A program made the position numbers and the translations under genes. Under the pieces are notes generated by a model. The model worked only from the letters and a program-made list of their open reading frames with translations. It did not search any database and had not been told where the DNA came from. Below are positions 1-9,087 of a DNA stretch of 64,000 nucleotides, piece by piece. Numbering within the stretch: the first letter of the stretch is position 1; the number at the start of each line of letters is the position of its first letter. Origin of the DNA: Duganella sacchari (GTDB lineage: Bacteria > Pseudomonadota > Gammaproteobacteria > Burkholderiales > Burkholderiaceae_D); assembly GCF_900143065.1 (NCBI RefSeq), contig NZ_FRCX01000010.1:124001-188000 (forward strand), given 5' to 3'.

Positions 1-1644
1 CTCCAGATCAACGAACGGCAGCAGCAGCGGATTCAGCGCTCCGCCATTGGGCTTGTAGTCCAGATGCACATGCGCCATGCGGTTGATGGTGCCCAGCGTC
101 TCGCCCACCACAAAGCGCGTGCCGCGTTTGACGCGCACGGCTTGCGCCACGCCCTTCTGGTTTTTCGATATCAGGAAACGCCCATCGATGGCCTTGTCCC
201 TGGCATCGCGCCCGACCCGCATGTGCACGTACTGCATGCCGTCGAACGCCAGGCCTTCCGACAATTCGCCGTAGCCCCAGCTGGCGCGCGGATCGGTGAC
301 TTTGCCCGCAGTGATGGCCAGTACCGGCGTGCCGATGGCGGCCTGCACATCCATGCCGCTGTGGAAATGATCGCGGCTCTCGCCGTCGAAATTGCCGCGC
401 ACTTCGCCCATCAGGCCCACCACTTCATGCACCTTGTTCTGCGGCGACACCGGCCACTTCATGGTCGCGCTGTGCGATGGCCGGCCGGGCAGCGGAGCGT
501 CCGGCGCCGGCGTGACCTCGCCGTTGACGAGCGCAATGTGGTGCAGGCGGAAGGTGGCGCCATCGGTGACGAACAGCGAGCCATCCCTGGCCAGCGCCAT
601 GGCGCGCGGCGAATACAGGCGCACGCCGCCATCGGCGCCATAGCCCGGCTGGGCAGGATGGTCGACATCCTGCAGCGCCACCACGTCGCCCTGCGGCGTG
701 ATTTGCGCCACGCGGCCGTGCGCGCTGCTGCCAATGTACAGGAAGCCATCCCGGGTCAGCGCAATACCGACCGGGGAACGCAGCAGTGCATCGCGGTCAT
801 CGTCCTTGGCGGCCGCGATGGTGGTGACATTGCCGTCCTTGCCCAGCTTGCGGATGGCGTGATTGGCCGTGTCAGCAATGTAGAGATCGCCTGCGGCGCT
901 GAGCGCCAGGCCGGTCGGCGTATCAAACAGCGCCTGGGCCGCCGCGCCGTCCGCCATGCCGGCACGCTGGCCGCCGGCGATGGTGGTGACCGTGCCATCC
1001 GGCGCGATGCGGCGGATGCGGTCGTTATAGGTGTCAGCCACATACACCGTGCCGGCCGCGTCCACGGCAATCCCGATCGGGCCATTGAATTGCGCGCCCG
1101 CGCCCTTGCCGTCCTTGTCGCCGGCGAGCCCGTCGCCGGCCAGCGTGGAAACCGAGCCATCCGGCGTGATTTTGCGGATGGCGTTATTGCCGGTATCGGC
1201 CACATACAGATTGCCGGCGGCATCGATCGCCAGGCCGGACGGCGTGTTGAACGCTGCCGCACTGCGCGCGCCTTCCTGATAGCCTTCCGTGCCGCCAGCG
1301 AACGTGGAGCTGACGCCGTCCCGATCAATTTTGCGGATGCTGTTGCCGTCGCCGCCATCGGCAACGTAGAGGTTGCCTTCCTGGTCGAGCACCACGCCAA
1401 ACGGGTCCGAGAAGCGCGAGCGGTAGCCCGGACCATTGTTGGTGCCCGGCAGGCCGTCGCCGGCAATGGTGCTCACGCGCGCGCGCCAGCTGGTCGGCGT
1501 GCCGGCCGCCGCAGGCCGCGCCACCGTGCCGATCTGTTCCGGTTCGGCAGACTTGTGGACCACCAGGTAGGCGACGCCGCCGCCAACCGCCGCGCCGCCG
1601 AGCGCCAGCGCAAGCAATGTGAGTTTGAATTGAGTTGGAGACAC
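1..1644 (-). CDS. NHL-repeat beta-propeller protein with C-terminal M23 (LytM) peptidase domain, 3' end outside window
   Basis: Reading leftwards from a GTG at 1644, the frame stays open for 548 codons and runs off the window edge. An N-terminal hydrophobic segment (about residues 7-27) looks like a signal anchor. About six NHL repeats follow (roughly residues 55-370), each with a phrase like 'GLAIDAAGNLYVADT' and then 'IRKI'. The last 150 residues carry the LytM metal-binding motifs: HxxxD in 'HFHSGMD' and HxH in 'MAHVHLDY'. M23 enzymes cut peptidoglycan or peptide cross-bridges, so a secreted or anchored propeller-plus-peptidase is inferred. The GTG start has an AGG a few bases upstream; no better in-frame ATG is visible. 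The domain order (propeller first) is uncommon. The domain calls are firm; the substrate is unknown. Confidence 0.8.
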   Translation of the reverse strand, partial: MSPTQFKLTLLALALGGAAVGGGVAYLVVHKSAEPEQIGTVARPAAAGTPTSWRARVSTIAGDGLPGTNNGPGYRSRFSDPFGVVLDQEGNLYVADGGDGNSIRKIDRDGVSSTFAGGTEGYQEGARSAAAFNTPSGLAIDAAGNLYVADTGNNAIRKITPDGSVSTLAGDGLAGDKDGKGAGAQFNGPIGIAVDAAGTVYVADTYNDRIRRIAPDGTVTTIAGGQRAGMADGAAAQALFDTPTGLALSAAGDLYIADTANHAIRKLGKDGNVTTIAAAKDDDRDALLRSPVGIALTRDGFLYIGSSAHGRVAQITPQGDVVALQDVDHPAQPGYGADGGVRLYSPRAMALARDGSLFVTDGATFRLHHIALVNGEVTPAPDAPLPGRPSHSATMKWPVSPQNKVHEVVGLMGEVRGNFDGESRDHFHSGMDVQAAIGTPVLAITAGKVTDPRASWGYGELSEGLAFDGMQYVHMRVGRDARDKAIDGRFLISKNQKGVAQAVRVKRGTRFVVGETLGTINRMAHVHLDYKPNGGALNPLLLPFVDLE

Positions 1645-1708
1645 TTGCCTGATCCGAAGTTGATTTATGGCAAGTTTAACAAATTTTTAGCACGGGCGGC
1701 AATCAGCT

Positions 1709-2707
1709 CTAGGGCACATCGAGGCTGTCGGCGCTTAACGCGTGCGCGATGCCGTTGACCAGCACGCGCAAGCGGCCCAGCGTGGTCCGGTCCAGCTGGT
1801 TGGACAGCACCACCACCGCGATGCCCTGCTGCGGATGCAGCGCCACCAGGCTGGCGTAGCCGGGAATGGCGCCGTCCTGCCACAGCACGCGCTGCGCGTC
1901 CTTGGTCAGCATCTGCCAGTTCAGCCCCACCGCGTAGTCGTCGCTGGTATAAGTCGGCTGGTGCGACAGGCGCACCACGGCATCGCTTTCCTTGAGCTGC
2001 CAGCGCGCATAGCGCAGCATGTCGGGCAAGCTGGACTTGAGTCCGCCTGCAGCCTGGAACCCGGCGTCTGCGCCGCTCTGGCGCACGCCGTTATCGTCAT
2101 AGCCAACCGCAACGCGGCTGGCCTGCCCGGCGCCTGGCTCGGCGAAGGTATCCTGCATGCCCAGCGGCGCGGCGATGCGCTGCCGGACCAGTTGGTCGAA
2201 ACTGCTGCCGTAGGTGCGCGCGAGGATATCGCCCAGCAGGTTGGCAGCGGCATTTGAATACTGGAAGCGGGTCCCCGGGGGCGCGCTTAACCTGACGCTG
2301 TGCAGGTCCACCTGGTTGTCGAACGGCAGGCCGGAACGGTGATTGAGCAGATGGTACAAGCGGATCGGCTGCCCTTCAAACGCCAGGTTGTCGTAGCCGG
2401 CGCCCAGGTACAGGCGCACGTCATCGTCCAGCTTCAGCTTGTGCTCAAGCGCCGCCTGGGCCAGCAAGGCGCCGGCGAAGGTCTTGGTCAATGAGGCGAT
2501 GGGATAGATGGTCTGATCATCCGGTGCTGGCTGCCCCGGGCTGGCGTAGTGGTAGCTGTGCATCCTGCTGTGTTCGACCACGCCGATCGACAAGGTGCGG
2601 GTGGCCGGCGCTGCCAGATACGCCTTGGCAGCATTGGCGACAACGTCATTCACATCCGATGCAGCCGCCAGCAGCGGGAACAGCAATACCAGGCCCCAGA
2701 TCCTCAT
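1709..2707 (-). CDS. Serine hydrolase of the beta-lactamase/DD-peptidase (class C-like) superfamily
   Basis: This is a 332-residue secreted protein with an N-terminal signal peptide (residues 1-17, cleavage near 'LLAAAS'). The active-site SxxK motif is S72-L-T-K75 in 'IASLTKTFAG', and the second motif YxN is Y150-S-N152. A late 'DGAIPGYAS' stretch occupies the place of the KTG/HxG loop. This set defines the beta-lactamase-like serine hydrolases (Pfam Beta-lactamase), which include class C enzymes, esterases and D-aminopeptidases. A true beta-lactamase cannot be told from an esterase or peptidase by reading alone. A GAGG-type ribosome site precedes the ATG. The gene stands alone: the M23 gene lies 64 bp downstream on the same strand, and a terminator lies just upstream. 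Confidence 0.85.
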   Translation of the reverse strand: MRIWGLVLLFPLLAAASDVNDVVANAAKAYLAAPATRTLSIGVVEHSRMHSYHYASPGQPAPDDQTIYPIASLTKTFAGALLAQAALEHKLKLDDDVRLYLGAGYDNLAFEGQPIRLYHLLNHRSGLPFDNQVDLHSVRLSAPPGTRFQYSNAAANLLGDILARTYGSSFDQLVRQRIAAPLGMQDTFAEPGAGQASRVAVGYDDNGVRQSGADAGFQAAGGLKSSLPDMLRYARWQLKESDAVVRLSHQPTYTSDDYAVGLNWQMLTKDAQRVLWQDGAIPGYASLVALHPQQGIAVVVLSNQLDRTTLGRLRVLVNGIAHALSADSLDVP

Positions 2708-2755
2708 ACCCTACCTCTGCAATTAAAAATGCACAGTCTAGAGCATGCTGCAAAA

Positions 2756-2850
2756 AAGACAAAAAAAAGCCCGCTCAGGGAGCGGGCTGAAGTCTATTTC
2801 CTTGGAGGAGAATAGAGGAGACAGGTGAAGTATGCTGCATCACAGCATAT
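2756..2850 (-). ncRNA. Candidate trans-acting small RNA with CU-rich loop and own terminator
   Basis: The minus strand has no gene between 2708 and the divergent gene at 3072, yet it holds a complete Rho-independent terminator: a 9-bp GC stem (2768-2776 with 2780-2788) followed by eight U's and a second U run. Just upstream is a second hairpin with 7-bp arms (2831-2837 with 2843-2849). Between them an unpaired stretch reads CUCCUC twice (2804-2820), complementary to Shine-Dalgarno sequences. A 5' hairpin, a CU-rich anti-SD single strand and a terminator hairpin make the usual layout of small regulatory RNAs that block ribosome binding. A possible -10 (TATGCT) overlaps the 5' hairpin. The structures are seen; transcription is inferred. 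Confidence 0.45.
2768..2788 (-). terminator. Rho-independent terminator (leftward), orphan
   Basis: There is a perfect 9-bp stem, AGCCCGCTC pairing with GAGCGGGCT, with a 3-nt loop. On the minus strand it is followed by eight T's and then another six-T run. No leftward gene precedes it, so it most likely ends the candidate small RNA. Confidence 0.8.
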
Positions 2851-3071
2851 CAGTCCAATTTATCTTTCCAATAGCTGAAATTCACAAGGCAAATATCTCA
2901 ATGAAACTTGTTGCATATTCCCCACGGCGCTCCACGTTGCCATGAGGCCGCTCACTGTGCACCAGGGCAAGCGACATATCCCGTTACAAAGTTCAGGTGT
3001 ACAAGTGACTGTCGCCGGCATACATTCCTTAAAGCAACACTCAATCAGTCGAAGAATGGGGAGTCCATGCC

Positions 3072-4859
3072 ATGAGTACCGAGATCGCCAACGCAGAAGA
3101 AGCACCTGCTGACGCCCTACCCCTTGCCGCCCTGGCGGGCCTGAGTGCCAGTGCGCTGTTGGCAGGTTGTGGCGGTGGCAATGCGGCCGACAGCGGCAAT
3201 GGAACCACCATGGCGCGCATCCTGCAGGGCGACGCGCCTGCGGCAGACAGCGGCACGTCGGCCACGCCGTCCGGCGACGCCGCACCGCACCAGATGGTAC
3301 AGGGCGGCGCTCAGGCATCCGCGATCACCGGCATCAGCGCGGCTGCGGCGGCACGCTTTCTGGCGCAGGCGGCGATGGGCGCCAGCCGCGCCGACATCGC
3401 CTCGGTGCAGTCGCTGGGTTATGCCGGCTGGCTGGAAGCGCAATTCGCCCTGCCGCAATCCACCTCGCGCTGGGACTGGCTGGTCAGCAAGGGCTATAAC
3501 AACATCAGCTACCGCAACAGCGAAGCGGGCTTCGACAATTGCGCTTGGCGCAAGCTGATCACGTCACCGGATACGCTGCGCCAGCGCGTCACGCTGGCCT
3601 TGTCGGAAATCTGCGTGGCCGCCATTGACGGCCTGGTCGGTAGTGGCTGGCGCGCCTTTTCTGCCGCCGCCTATCTTGACCTGCTGGAGGGCGAAGCGTT
3701 CGGCAACTACCGCACACTGCTCGGAAAAATTTCCACCAGCCCGGCCATGGGGCAATTCCTGACCTTCCGCGGCAACGTCAAATACAACCCGGCCACCGGC
3801 GCCATGCCGGACGAGAACTATGCACGCGAAGTCATGCAGCTATTTACCATCGGCCTGCTGCGACTCAACCAGGATGGCACGCCGGTGCTGGTGAATGGCA
3901 AGCCGCAGGAGACTTACGGCCTGGCCGATATCACGGGCCTGGCCCGCATCTTCACGGGCTGGGATTTCGATATGGCCGGCGGCAATGCCACCACACCAGA
4001 CTTCCTGCACCGGCCCATGGTGCAAATCCCCAAGCGTCACGAAACCGGCGCCAGCACTTTCCTCGGCCAGACCGTGGCAGCCGGCGCGGATGGCGCCAAG
4101 GCGCTCAATGCCGCACTCGATATCATTTTTGCCCATCCCAACGTGGCGCCGTTCATCAGCCGCCAGCTGATTCAAAAGCTGGTGACCAGCAATCCCTCGC
4201 CGGAATATGTGGCGCGCGTGGCCGCCGTCTTCAGCAACGATGGCAAGGGCGTCAAAGGCAATCTGAAGGCCGTGCTGCGTGCCGTACTGCTGGACAAGGA
4301 GGCGCGCACCGCGCCCACCACCGCCAACACCAGCTACGGCAAGCTGCGTGAACCGATGCTGCGCATGCTGGCGTGGGCGCGCGCCTACCGCGCCACCTCC
4401 GCCACCGACGTCTGGGCCATCGGCAACACCAGCGACGCCAGCGCGCGCCTGGGGCAAAGCCCGCTGCGCTCGCCATCGGTGTTCAACTTCTACCGGCCCG
4501 GCTATGTGCCGCCCAATGGCGCCGTGGCGGCCGCCGGCCTGGTGGCGCCAGAATTCCAGCTCACCAATGAATCGTCGGTGGTCGGCTACGTCAACTACAT
4601 GCAGCGCGCCGTCAGCAAAGGCATCGCCGACGTCAAGGCGGACTACAGCAGCCTGCTGCCGCTGGCGGGCGACGCCAAAGCGCTGCTGGGTGAAATCAAT
4701 CTCGTGCTGGCGGCAGGGCAGCTGAGCAGCGGCACGCTAAGCCTGCTGAGTAGTGCCATCGGCGGCATGCCGGCCACCACTGACGCCGCCAAGTACAACC
4801 GCATCTACGCCGCGCTGACGCTGGTGCTGGCCGCCCCTGAATTCCTCGTCCAACAATAA
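3072..4859 (+). CDS. DUF1800 family protein, predicted lipoprotein
   Basis: This 595-residue protein carries the DUF1800 signature, including 'ENYAREVMQLFTIGLLRLN' near residue 240. A hydrophobic stretch ends in a lipobox 'ALLAGC' (C33) followed by a Gly/Asn/Ser-rich linker. The leader is odd because the residues before the hydrophobic core are acidic rather than basic, so the lipoprotein call is uncertain. A GGGGAG ribosome site lies about 10 bases before the ATG. A DUF1501 gene starts 12 bp after the stop. DUF1800 and DUF1501 genes are commonly paired in proteobacteria and planctomycetes; their biochemical function is not established. Confidence 0.85.
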   Translation: MSTEIANAEEAPADALPLAALAGLSASALLAGCGGGNAADSGNGTTMARILQGDAPAADSGTSATPSGDAAPHQMVQGGAQASAITGISAAAAARFLAQAAMGASRADIASVQSLGYAGWLEAQFALPQSTSRWDWLVSKGYNNISYRNSEAGFDNCAWRKLITSPDTLRQRVTLALSEICVAAIDGLVGSGWRAFSAAAYLDLLEGEAFGNYRTLLGKISTSPAMGQFLTFRGNVKYNPATGAMPDENYAREVMQLFTIGLLRLNQDGTPVLVNGKPQETYGLADITGLARIFTGWDFDMAGGNATTPDFLHRPMVQIPKRHETGASTFLGQTVAAGADGAKALNAALDIIFAHPNVAPFISRQLIQKLVTSNPSPEYVARVAAVFSNDGKGVKGNLKAVLRAVLLDKEARTAPTTANTSYGKLREPMLRMLAWARAYRATSATDVWAIGNTSDASARLGQSPLRSPSVFNFYRPGYVPPNGAVAAAGLVAPEFQLTNESSVVGYVNYMQRAVSKGIADVKADYSSLLPLAGDAKALLGEINLVLAAGQLSSGTLSLLSSAIGGMPATTDAAKYNRIYAALTLVLAAPEFLVQQ

Positions 4860-4871
4860 CTGGAGATCGCC

Positions 4872-6257
4872 ATGAGCAATGCATCTCGCCGCGCTTTCCT
4901 CAAACGTGCGTCCATGCTGTCCGTCGCCGGTGTGGCAACGCCGTGGGCCATCAACCTGGCCGCCATGGCGGAAGCTGCTGCTGCCACCGCCAATGACTAC
5001 AAGGCGATCGTCTGTGTCTTTCTTTACGGCGGCAATGATTACGCCAACACGCTGGTGCCGTACGACAGCGCCAGCTTCAACGCCTACTACAATCTGCGTC
5101 CCACGCTGGCCTATCAGCAGAGCGCGCTGACAGGCACGGTGCTGCGGCCCTCCAGCATTCCGTTGGATGGGTCCGGCATGCCGCGCCAGTATGCGCTGGC
5201 GCCTGAACTGGCGCCGCTGCTGCCCATCTTCAATGCGGGAAAAATGGGCGTGCTGCTGAATGTCGGCACGCTGGTCGGTCCCACCACCAAGCAGCAGTAT
5301 GTGCAAAAATCGGCGCCGCTGCCCGCCAAGCTGTTCTCGCACAACGACCAGCAGTCGGAGTGGCAATCCTCGCTGCCGGAAGGCGCCGAGTCCGGCTGGG
5401 GCGGACGCCTGGGCGATCTGTTCGAAGCGGGCAATGGCAGCGCCACGTTCACGTGCGTCAACGTGTCGGGCAATGCGGTGTTCCTGGCCGGGAAACAGGC
5501 GACCCAATACCAGGTATCCACCAGCGGCCCGGTGCCCTTCACCGCGCTGGAGCATCCGCTGTTTGGCTCCAGTGCTGCCAGCGCCGCACTGCAAACGCTG
5601 GTCACGCAGCCGCATTCCCACTTCATGCAATCAGACTATGCGCGCATCACGCAGCGCGCCATCTCGGCCAATACGGTACTGAGCACGGCGCTGGCGGGCG
5701 GCGCGACCATCAACACACCCTTCCCTGCCGCGAACGGTCTGGGCGATCAACTCAAGATGGTGGCGCGAATGATTGCCAGCGCGCCGGCGATTGGCGCCAA
5801 GCGCCAGGTGTTCTTTGTGTCGATGGGCGGCTTCGACACCCATGATGGCCTGCTCACCGTGCACCCCGGCCTGCTGAAAAGCGTCGCCGATGCGGTCTCG
5901 GCGTTCTACAACGCGACGGTCGAACTTGGTGTGCAAAACCAGGTGACCACTTTCACCGCCTCCGACTTCGGACGCACACTGAGCGGCAACAACGATGGCT
6001 CCGATCATGGCTGGGGCAGCATGCACTTCATGCTGGGTGGCGCCGTGCAAGGCGGGCGCTACTACGGCAAGCCTCCGGCCGTCGCCAGCGACGGTCCTGA
6101 CGATGTCGGCCAGGGCCGCCTGCTGCCGACCACCTCGATCGAGCAATATGCCGCCACCCTGGGCAAATGGATGGGCGCCTCGGACAGCGATTTGCTGAGC
6201 CTGTTACCCAACCTGGCCAACTACAACGCCGGCACCCGCAATCTCGGCTTTGTCTGA
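4872..6257 (+). CDS. DUF1501 family protein, Tat-exported
   Basis: This is a 461-residue partner of the upstream DUF1800 gene. The N-terminus has a twin-arginine signal, 'SRRAFLK' (residues 5-11), followed by a hydrophobic stretch and an Ala-rich cleavage region near residue 37. The body contains the family's 'FLYGGNDYANTLVP' and 'DFGRTLSGNNDGSDHGWGSMHFMLGG' segments. The latter resembles metal-site motifs of the alkaline-phosphatase/sulfatase fold, to which DUF1501 proteins are distantly related. The Tat signal implies export in a folded, perhaps cofactor-loaded state. The pair is probably one operon (12-bp gap) ending at the bidirectional hairpin near 6400. The function is unknown. Confidence 0.87.
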   Translation: MSNASRRAFLKRASMLSVAGVATPWAINLAAMAEAAAATANDYKAIVCVFLYGGNDYANTLVPYDSASFNAYYNLRPTLAYQQSALTGTVLRPSSIPLDGSGMPRQYALAPELAPLLPIFNAGKMGVLLNVGTLVGPTTKQQYVQKSAPLPAKLFSHNDQQSEWQSSLPEGAESGWGGRLGDLFEAGNGSATFTCVNVSGNAVFLAGKQATQYQVSTSGPVPFTALEHPLFGSSAASAALQTLVTQPHSHFMQSDYARITQRAISANTVLSTALAGGATINTPFPAANGLGDQLKMVARMIASAPAIGAKRQVFFVSMGGFDTHDGLLTVHPGLLKSVADAVSAFYNATVELGVQNQVTTFTASDFGRTLSGNNDGSDHGWGSMHFMLGGAVQGGRYYGKPPAVASDGPDDVGQGRLLPTTSIEQYAATLGKWMGASDSDLLSLLPNLANYNAGTRNLGFV

Positions 6258-6381
6258 CGCGGACGACAGGATAAAAAAACAGGTCGCAAGCAGCGCTGCC
6301 AAAGCCAGTCCTGGTGGCGACGGTGACTTCGTCCGCGCCGGCGTCACTGCAGTCCTGCGCCATCTGCTGCCCAACACAATA

Positions 6382-6418
6382 AAAAACCCGAAAGCCACGT
6401 TGTGACTTTCGGGTTTTT
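6382..6418. terminator. Bidirectional Rho-independent terminator
   Basis: A stem ACCCGAAAG / CTTTCGGGT (6386-6394 with 6406-6414) is flanked by A's on the left and T's on the right, so it can stop transcription from both sides. It sits between the convergent DUF1501 gene and the prc gene. The 6258-6436 gap holds nothing else I can support. Confidence 0.85.
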
Positions 6419-6436
6419 AGCGGAGGCGGCTTAGTT

Positions 6437-8692
6437 TTACTTGACGTCCGCCGCGTAAGGCAGCACGCGCGAGGCCATGCGGGTGTCCGTCTTCAGCACG
6501 CTGACTTCGTCCGACAAGATGTGCACCGCTTCGTTCAGCAGCACGTCCTTGGCGGCCTTGGCCTGCTTCTCCGCTTCCAGCTCGGCGGCCAGCGAACGCT
6601 CGGCGCCTTGCAAGCCGTCATCGCTGCGCAGCGCGCCCTTGACGCCCGCGACTTTCGGCGTTGGCGCTGCCTTGCCGTTGGCTGGCTTGGCCGCAATGGC
6701 CTTGTTCAGCGCATCTTTCGGATCGGGCACCAGGATAGGATCGTCGGCGCCCGGCGTTGGCGACAGCAGACGCGCTTCACGCAGCTTGGCGCGCGCTTCC
6801 TGCTGATCGCGTTCCTTGCGGCGCGCGGCTTCGTTCAGCGAGATCGAGTTTTCCTTGCGCTGTTTTTTCACCAGGGCGATGTCTTCGGCCAGGTACTGGA
6901 AGTCCTTGTCCTTGGACACGCGCGCCTCGTGCTTTTTGTCCAGCAGCGGCACGATTTCCTTCATGTCACCGGTCGGGATGTAGATTGCCGGTTTGATCTG
7001 GGTCCACGGCAGCGCGTTGTCGTAGCTCGACTCGCCAAAGGTATCCGAATCGCCCATGGTCGGCAGCTTGATGTCCGGCGTCACGCCGCGCAGCTGGGTG
7101 GTGCCGCCATTGATGCGGAAGAACTGCGCAATGGTGAACTTGAGCTCGCCATAATGCACCTTGTCGTTCTGCGCAAAGCGGTCCAGGCCAAACAGGGTCT
7201 GCACCGTGCCTTTGCCGAAGCTAGGCTCGCCAATGATGATGCCCCGGCCGTAATCCTGGATCGCCGCCGCGAAAATCTCCGACGCCGAGGCCGAACCACG
7301 GTTGATCAGCACGCCCATCGGGCCATCCCAGGCCATGCCCGGATTGGTGTCGCTCTCGACTTCCACCTTGTTGTCGCCATTGCGCTGCATGACTACCGGG
7401 CCTTTGTCGATGAACAGGCCGGTCAGTTCCACCGCTTCGGTCAGCGAACCGCCGCCGTTATTGCGCAGGTCGATCAGCACGTTATCGACCTTGTCCTTCT
7501 TGAGCTCGACCAGCAGGCGCTGCACGTCACGCGTGGCCGACTTGAAATCCTTGTCGCCCTTGCGGCGCGCTTCAAAGTCCATGTAGAAGGTTGGCAGCGA
7601 AATCACGCCGACGCGGCGCTTGGCAGCGCCATCCTTGATTTCATAGATCGACTTCTTGGCCGACTGCTCTTCCATGCTGATCTTCTGACGCACCAGCGAG
7701 ACGAACTGGTGCTTGGCATCGGCGCCGCCGTCGGCCGGGATGATTTCCAGCTTGACGGTGGAATCCTTGGGCCCGCGGATCAGCGCCACCACGTCGTCCA
7801 GGCGCCAGCCCAGCACTTCGGTCATGGGCGTTTTTTCATCCTTGGCCACGCCAACGATCTTGTCGCCCACCTTGATCTTGCCGGACAGGCCAGCCGGGCT
7901 GCCCGTCACCACTTCACGCACCACGGTGTAGTCATCGCGCGATTGCAGCACGCAGCCGATGCCTTCCAGCGACAGGCGCATGGCGATGTCAAAGTTCTCA
8001 GCCGCGCGCGGTCCCAGGTAGTTGGTGTGCGGCTCAATCGACATGGCGTAGGCGTTCATGAAGATCTGGAACACGTCTTCATTGGTCAGCTTGCGCGACG
8101 GGCTCAGGTAGCCTTCGTAACGCTTGTCCAGCGTTTCGCGGATGGCCTTGTCGTCCTTGCCGGCCAGTTTCAGGCGCAGCCACTCATTCTTGACGCGCTT
8201 GCGCCACAGGTCTTTCACCTCGGCGTCATTCTTGGCCCAGTCGGCCTTCTCGCGGTCGTACTGATAGGTCTCGTCGGACGTGAATTCAAACTTGCTCTTG
8301 TTGACCAGTTCGCGTGCATAGGCGATGCGCTCATTGAAACGCTGCTGGTACAGATTGAAGATGGCAAACGGCACACTCAGGTTTTCGCCGTTGATGGCGT
8401 CATCCAGGCGGGTGCGGACGATGGCGTACTGGTCGACGTCGGCCTGGGTGAAGAACATTTTTTCCGCATCCAGCGACTTGAAGTAGCGGTCGAAGATTTT
8501 TTCCGACATCGCATCATCCAGCGGTACCGGCTTGTAATGCAGCTTGGTGAGCACACGCGAGGCCCACACGGCCGCCTGCGTCTGGCCCGCTTGAGGCTTG
8601 AGGGGGGTATCCGCCGTTTTCTCTGGCACGGCGGCGCCGGCCTGCACTGACAGGGCCGCAAGGATGGCCACCAACAGCATTTGCTTCTTCAT
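6437..8692 (-). CDS. prc: Carboxy-terminal processing (tail-specific) protease Prc, S41A family
   Basis: This 751-residue periplasmic protease degrades or trims proteins with non-polar C-termini, including cell-wall enzymes and their adaptors in Escherichia coli. A signal peptide (residues 1-22, ending 'VQAGAA') is followed by the Prc N-terminal region. A PDZ domain ('VLQSRDDYTVVREVVTGSPA') starts near residue 245. The S41 catalytic core has the Ser motif 'GSASASEIFAAA' near residue 465 and the Lys motif 'GKGTVQT' near residue 493. A DUF3340-type C-terminal region rich in Lys/Ala completes the protein. I chose the start at 8692 because it begins the signal peptide and has GGAGTAAG just upstream. 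The frame is open for 47 more codons without a signal. The length fits the long E. coli-type Prc. Confidence 0.93.
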   Translation of the reverse strand: MKKQMLLVAILAALSVQAGAAVPEKTADTPLKPQAGQTQAAVWASRVLTKLHYKPVPLDDAMSEKIFDRYFKSLDAEKMFFTQADVDQYAIVRTRLDDAINGENLSVPFAIFNLYQQRFNERIAYARELVNKSKFEFTSDETYQYDREKADWAKNDAEVKDLWRKRVKNEWLRLKLAGKDDKAIRETLDKRYEGYLSPSRKLTNEDVFQIFMNAYAMSIEPHTNYLGPRAAENFDIAMRLSLEGIGCVLQSRDDYTVVREVVTGSPAGLSGKIKVGDKIVGVAKDEKTPMTEVLGWRLDDVVALIRGPKDSTVKLEIIPADGGADAKHQFVSLVRQKISMEEQSAKKSIYEIKDGAAKRRVGVISLPTFYMDFEARRKGDKDFKSATRDVQRLLVELKKDKVDNVLIDLRNNGGGSLTEAVELTGLFIDKGPVVMQRNGDNKVEVESDTNPGMAWDGPMGVLINRGSASASEIFAAAIQDYGRGIIIGEPSFGKGTVQTLFGLDRFAQNDKVHYGELKFTIAQFFRINGGTTQLRGVTPDIKLPTMGDSDTFGESSYDNALPWTQIKPAIYIPTGDMKEIVPLLDKKHEARVSKDKDFQYLAEDIALVKKQRKENSISLNEAARRKERDQQEARAKLREARLLSPTPGADDPILVPDPKDALNKAIAAKPANGKAAPTPKVAGVKGALRSDDGLQGAERSLAAELEAEKQAKAAKDVLLNEAVHILSDEVSVLKTDTRMASRVLPYAADVK

Positions 8693-9087
8693 CGGCTTAC
8701 TCCGAAACGTATTGATTAAGGTATGAGCACTACGCTCTGATTCTACAGGATAGCGTAAGCAACACGGGACTAGTATTTCCGAGTTTCTCTGCCTAAGCTT
8801 AAGCACACCTGAAACACGGCAACTTTTCACCATCCGAAATAAGTATAACTACGTATTTGCGACTTCATTTTGTTTAAGTCATTGTTTTAAAAAACAAAAT
8901 TTTTCGAGACATTCCTCGAATTGGTTGCCTTGTGGAAAAAATCTGGTATCATACTGGTCTTCACTTAGTTTCATCCTGAAGGCTCTGCTCCGGCAGCGCC
9001 CTTGCCTTCGCAGTTGTTGTCCGCCTCCCCGGCGGGCGCGCCCGGCTTCCGGGCGACTTCAAACCGCAGTATTTTTCTAAAAAGAAC
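8693..9087. other. Divergent intergenic region between prc and the chemoreceptor
   Basis: This 395-bp gap has no supportable open reading frame. The left half must hold the prc promoter, but no clear -10/-35 pair stands out. The AT-rich right half holds the promoter described at 8925-8952, leaving a chemoreceptor leader of about 125 nt. Confidence 0.6.
8925..8952 (+). promoter_or_regulatory. Predicted sigma-70 promoter for the chemoreceptor gene
   Basis: A TTGCCT -35 box (8925-8930), a 16-bp spacer and a TATCAT -10 box (8947-8952) stand out in an AT-rich stretch. The predicted leader to the ATG at 9088 is about 125 nt. Confidence 0.5.

Noticed and set aside
64..1758. A 564-codon open frame on the plus strand
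   Set aside because: It is antisense to the NHL/M23 gene, has no recognisable motifs and shows the His/Arg/Ala-rich composition of a high-GC shadow frame.
6521..8650. A 709-codon open frame on the plus strand
   Set aside because: It lies opposite prc, which has complete catalytic and PDZ motifs; the plus-strand translation is shadow-like.
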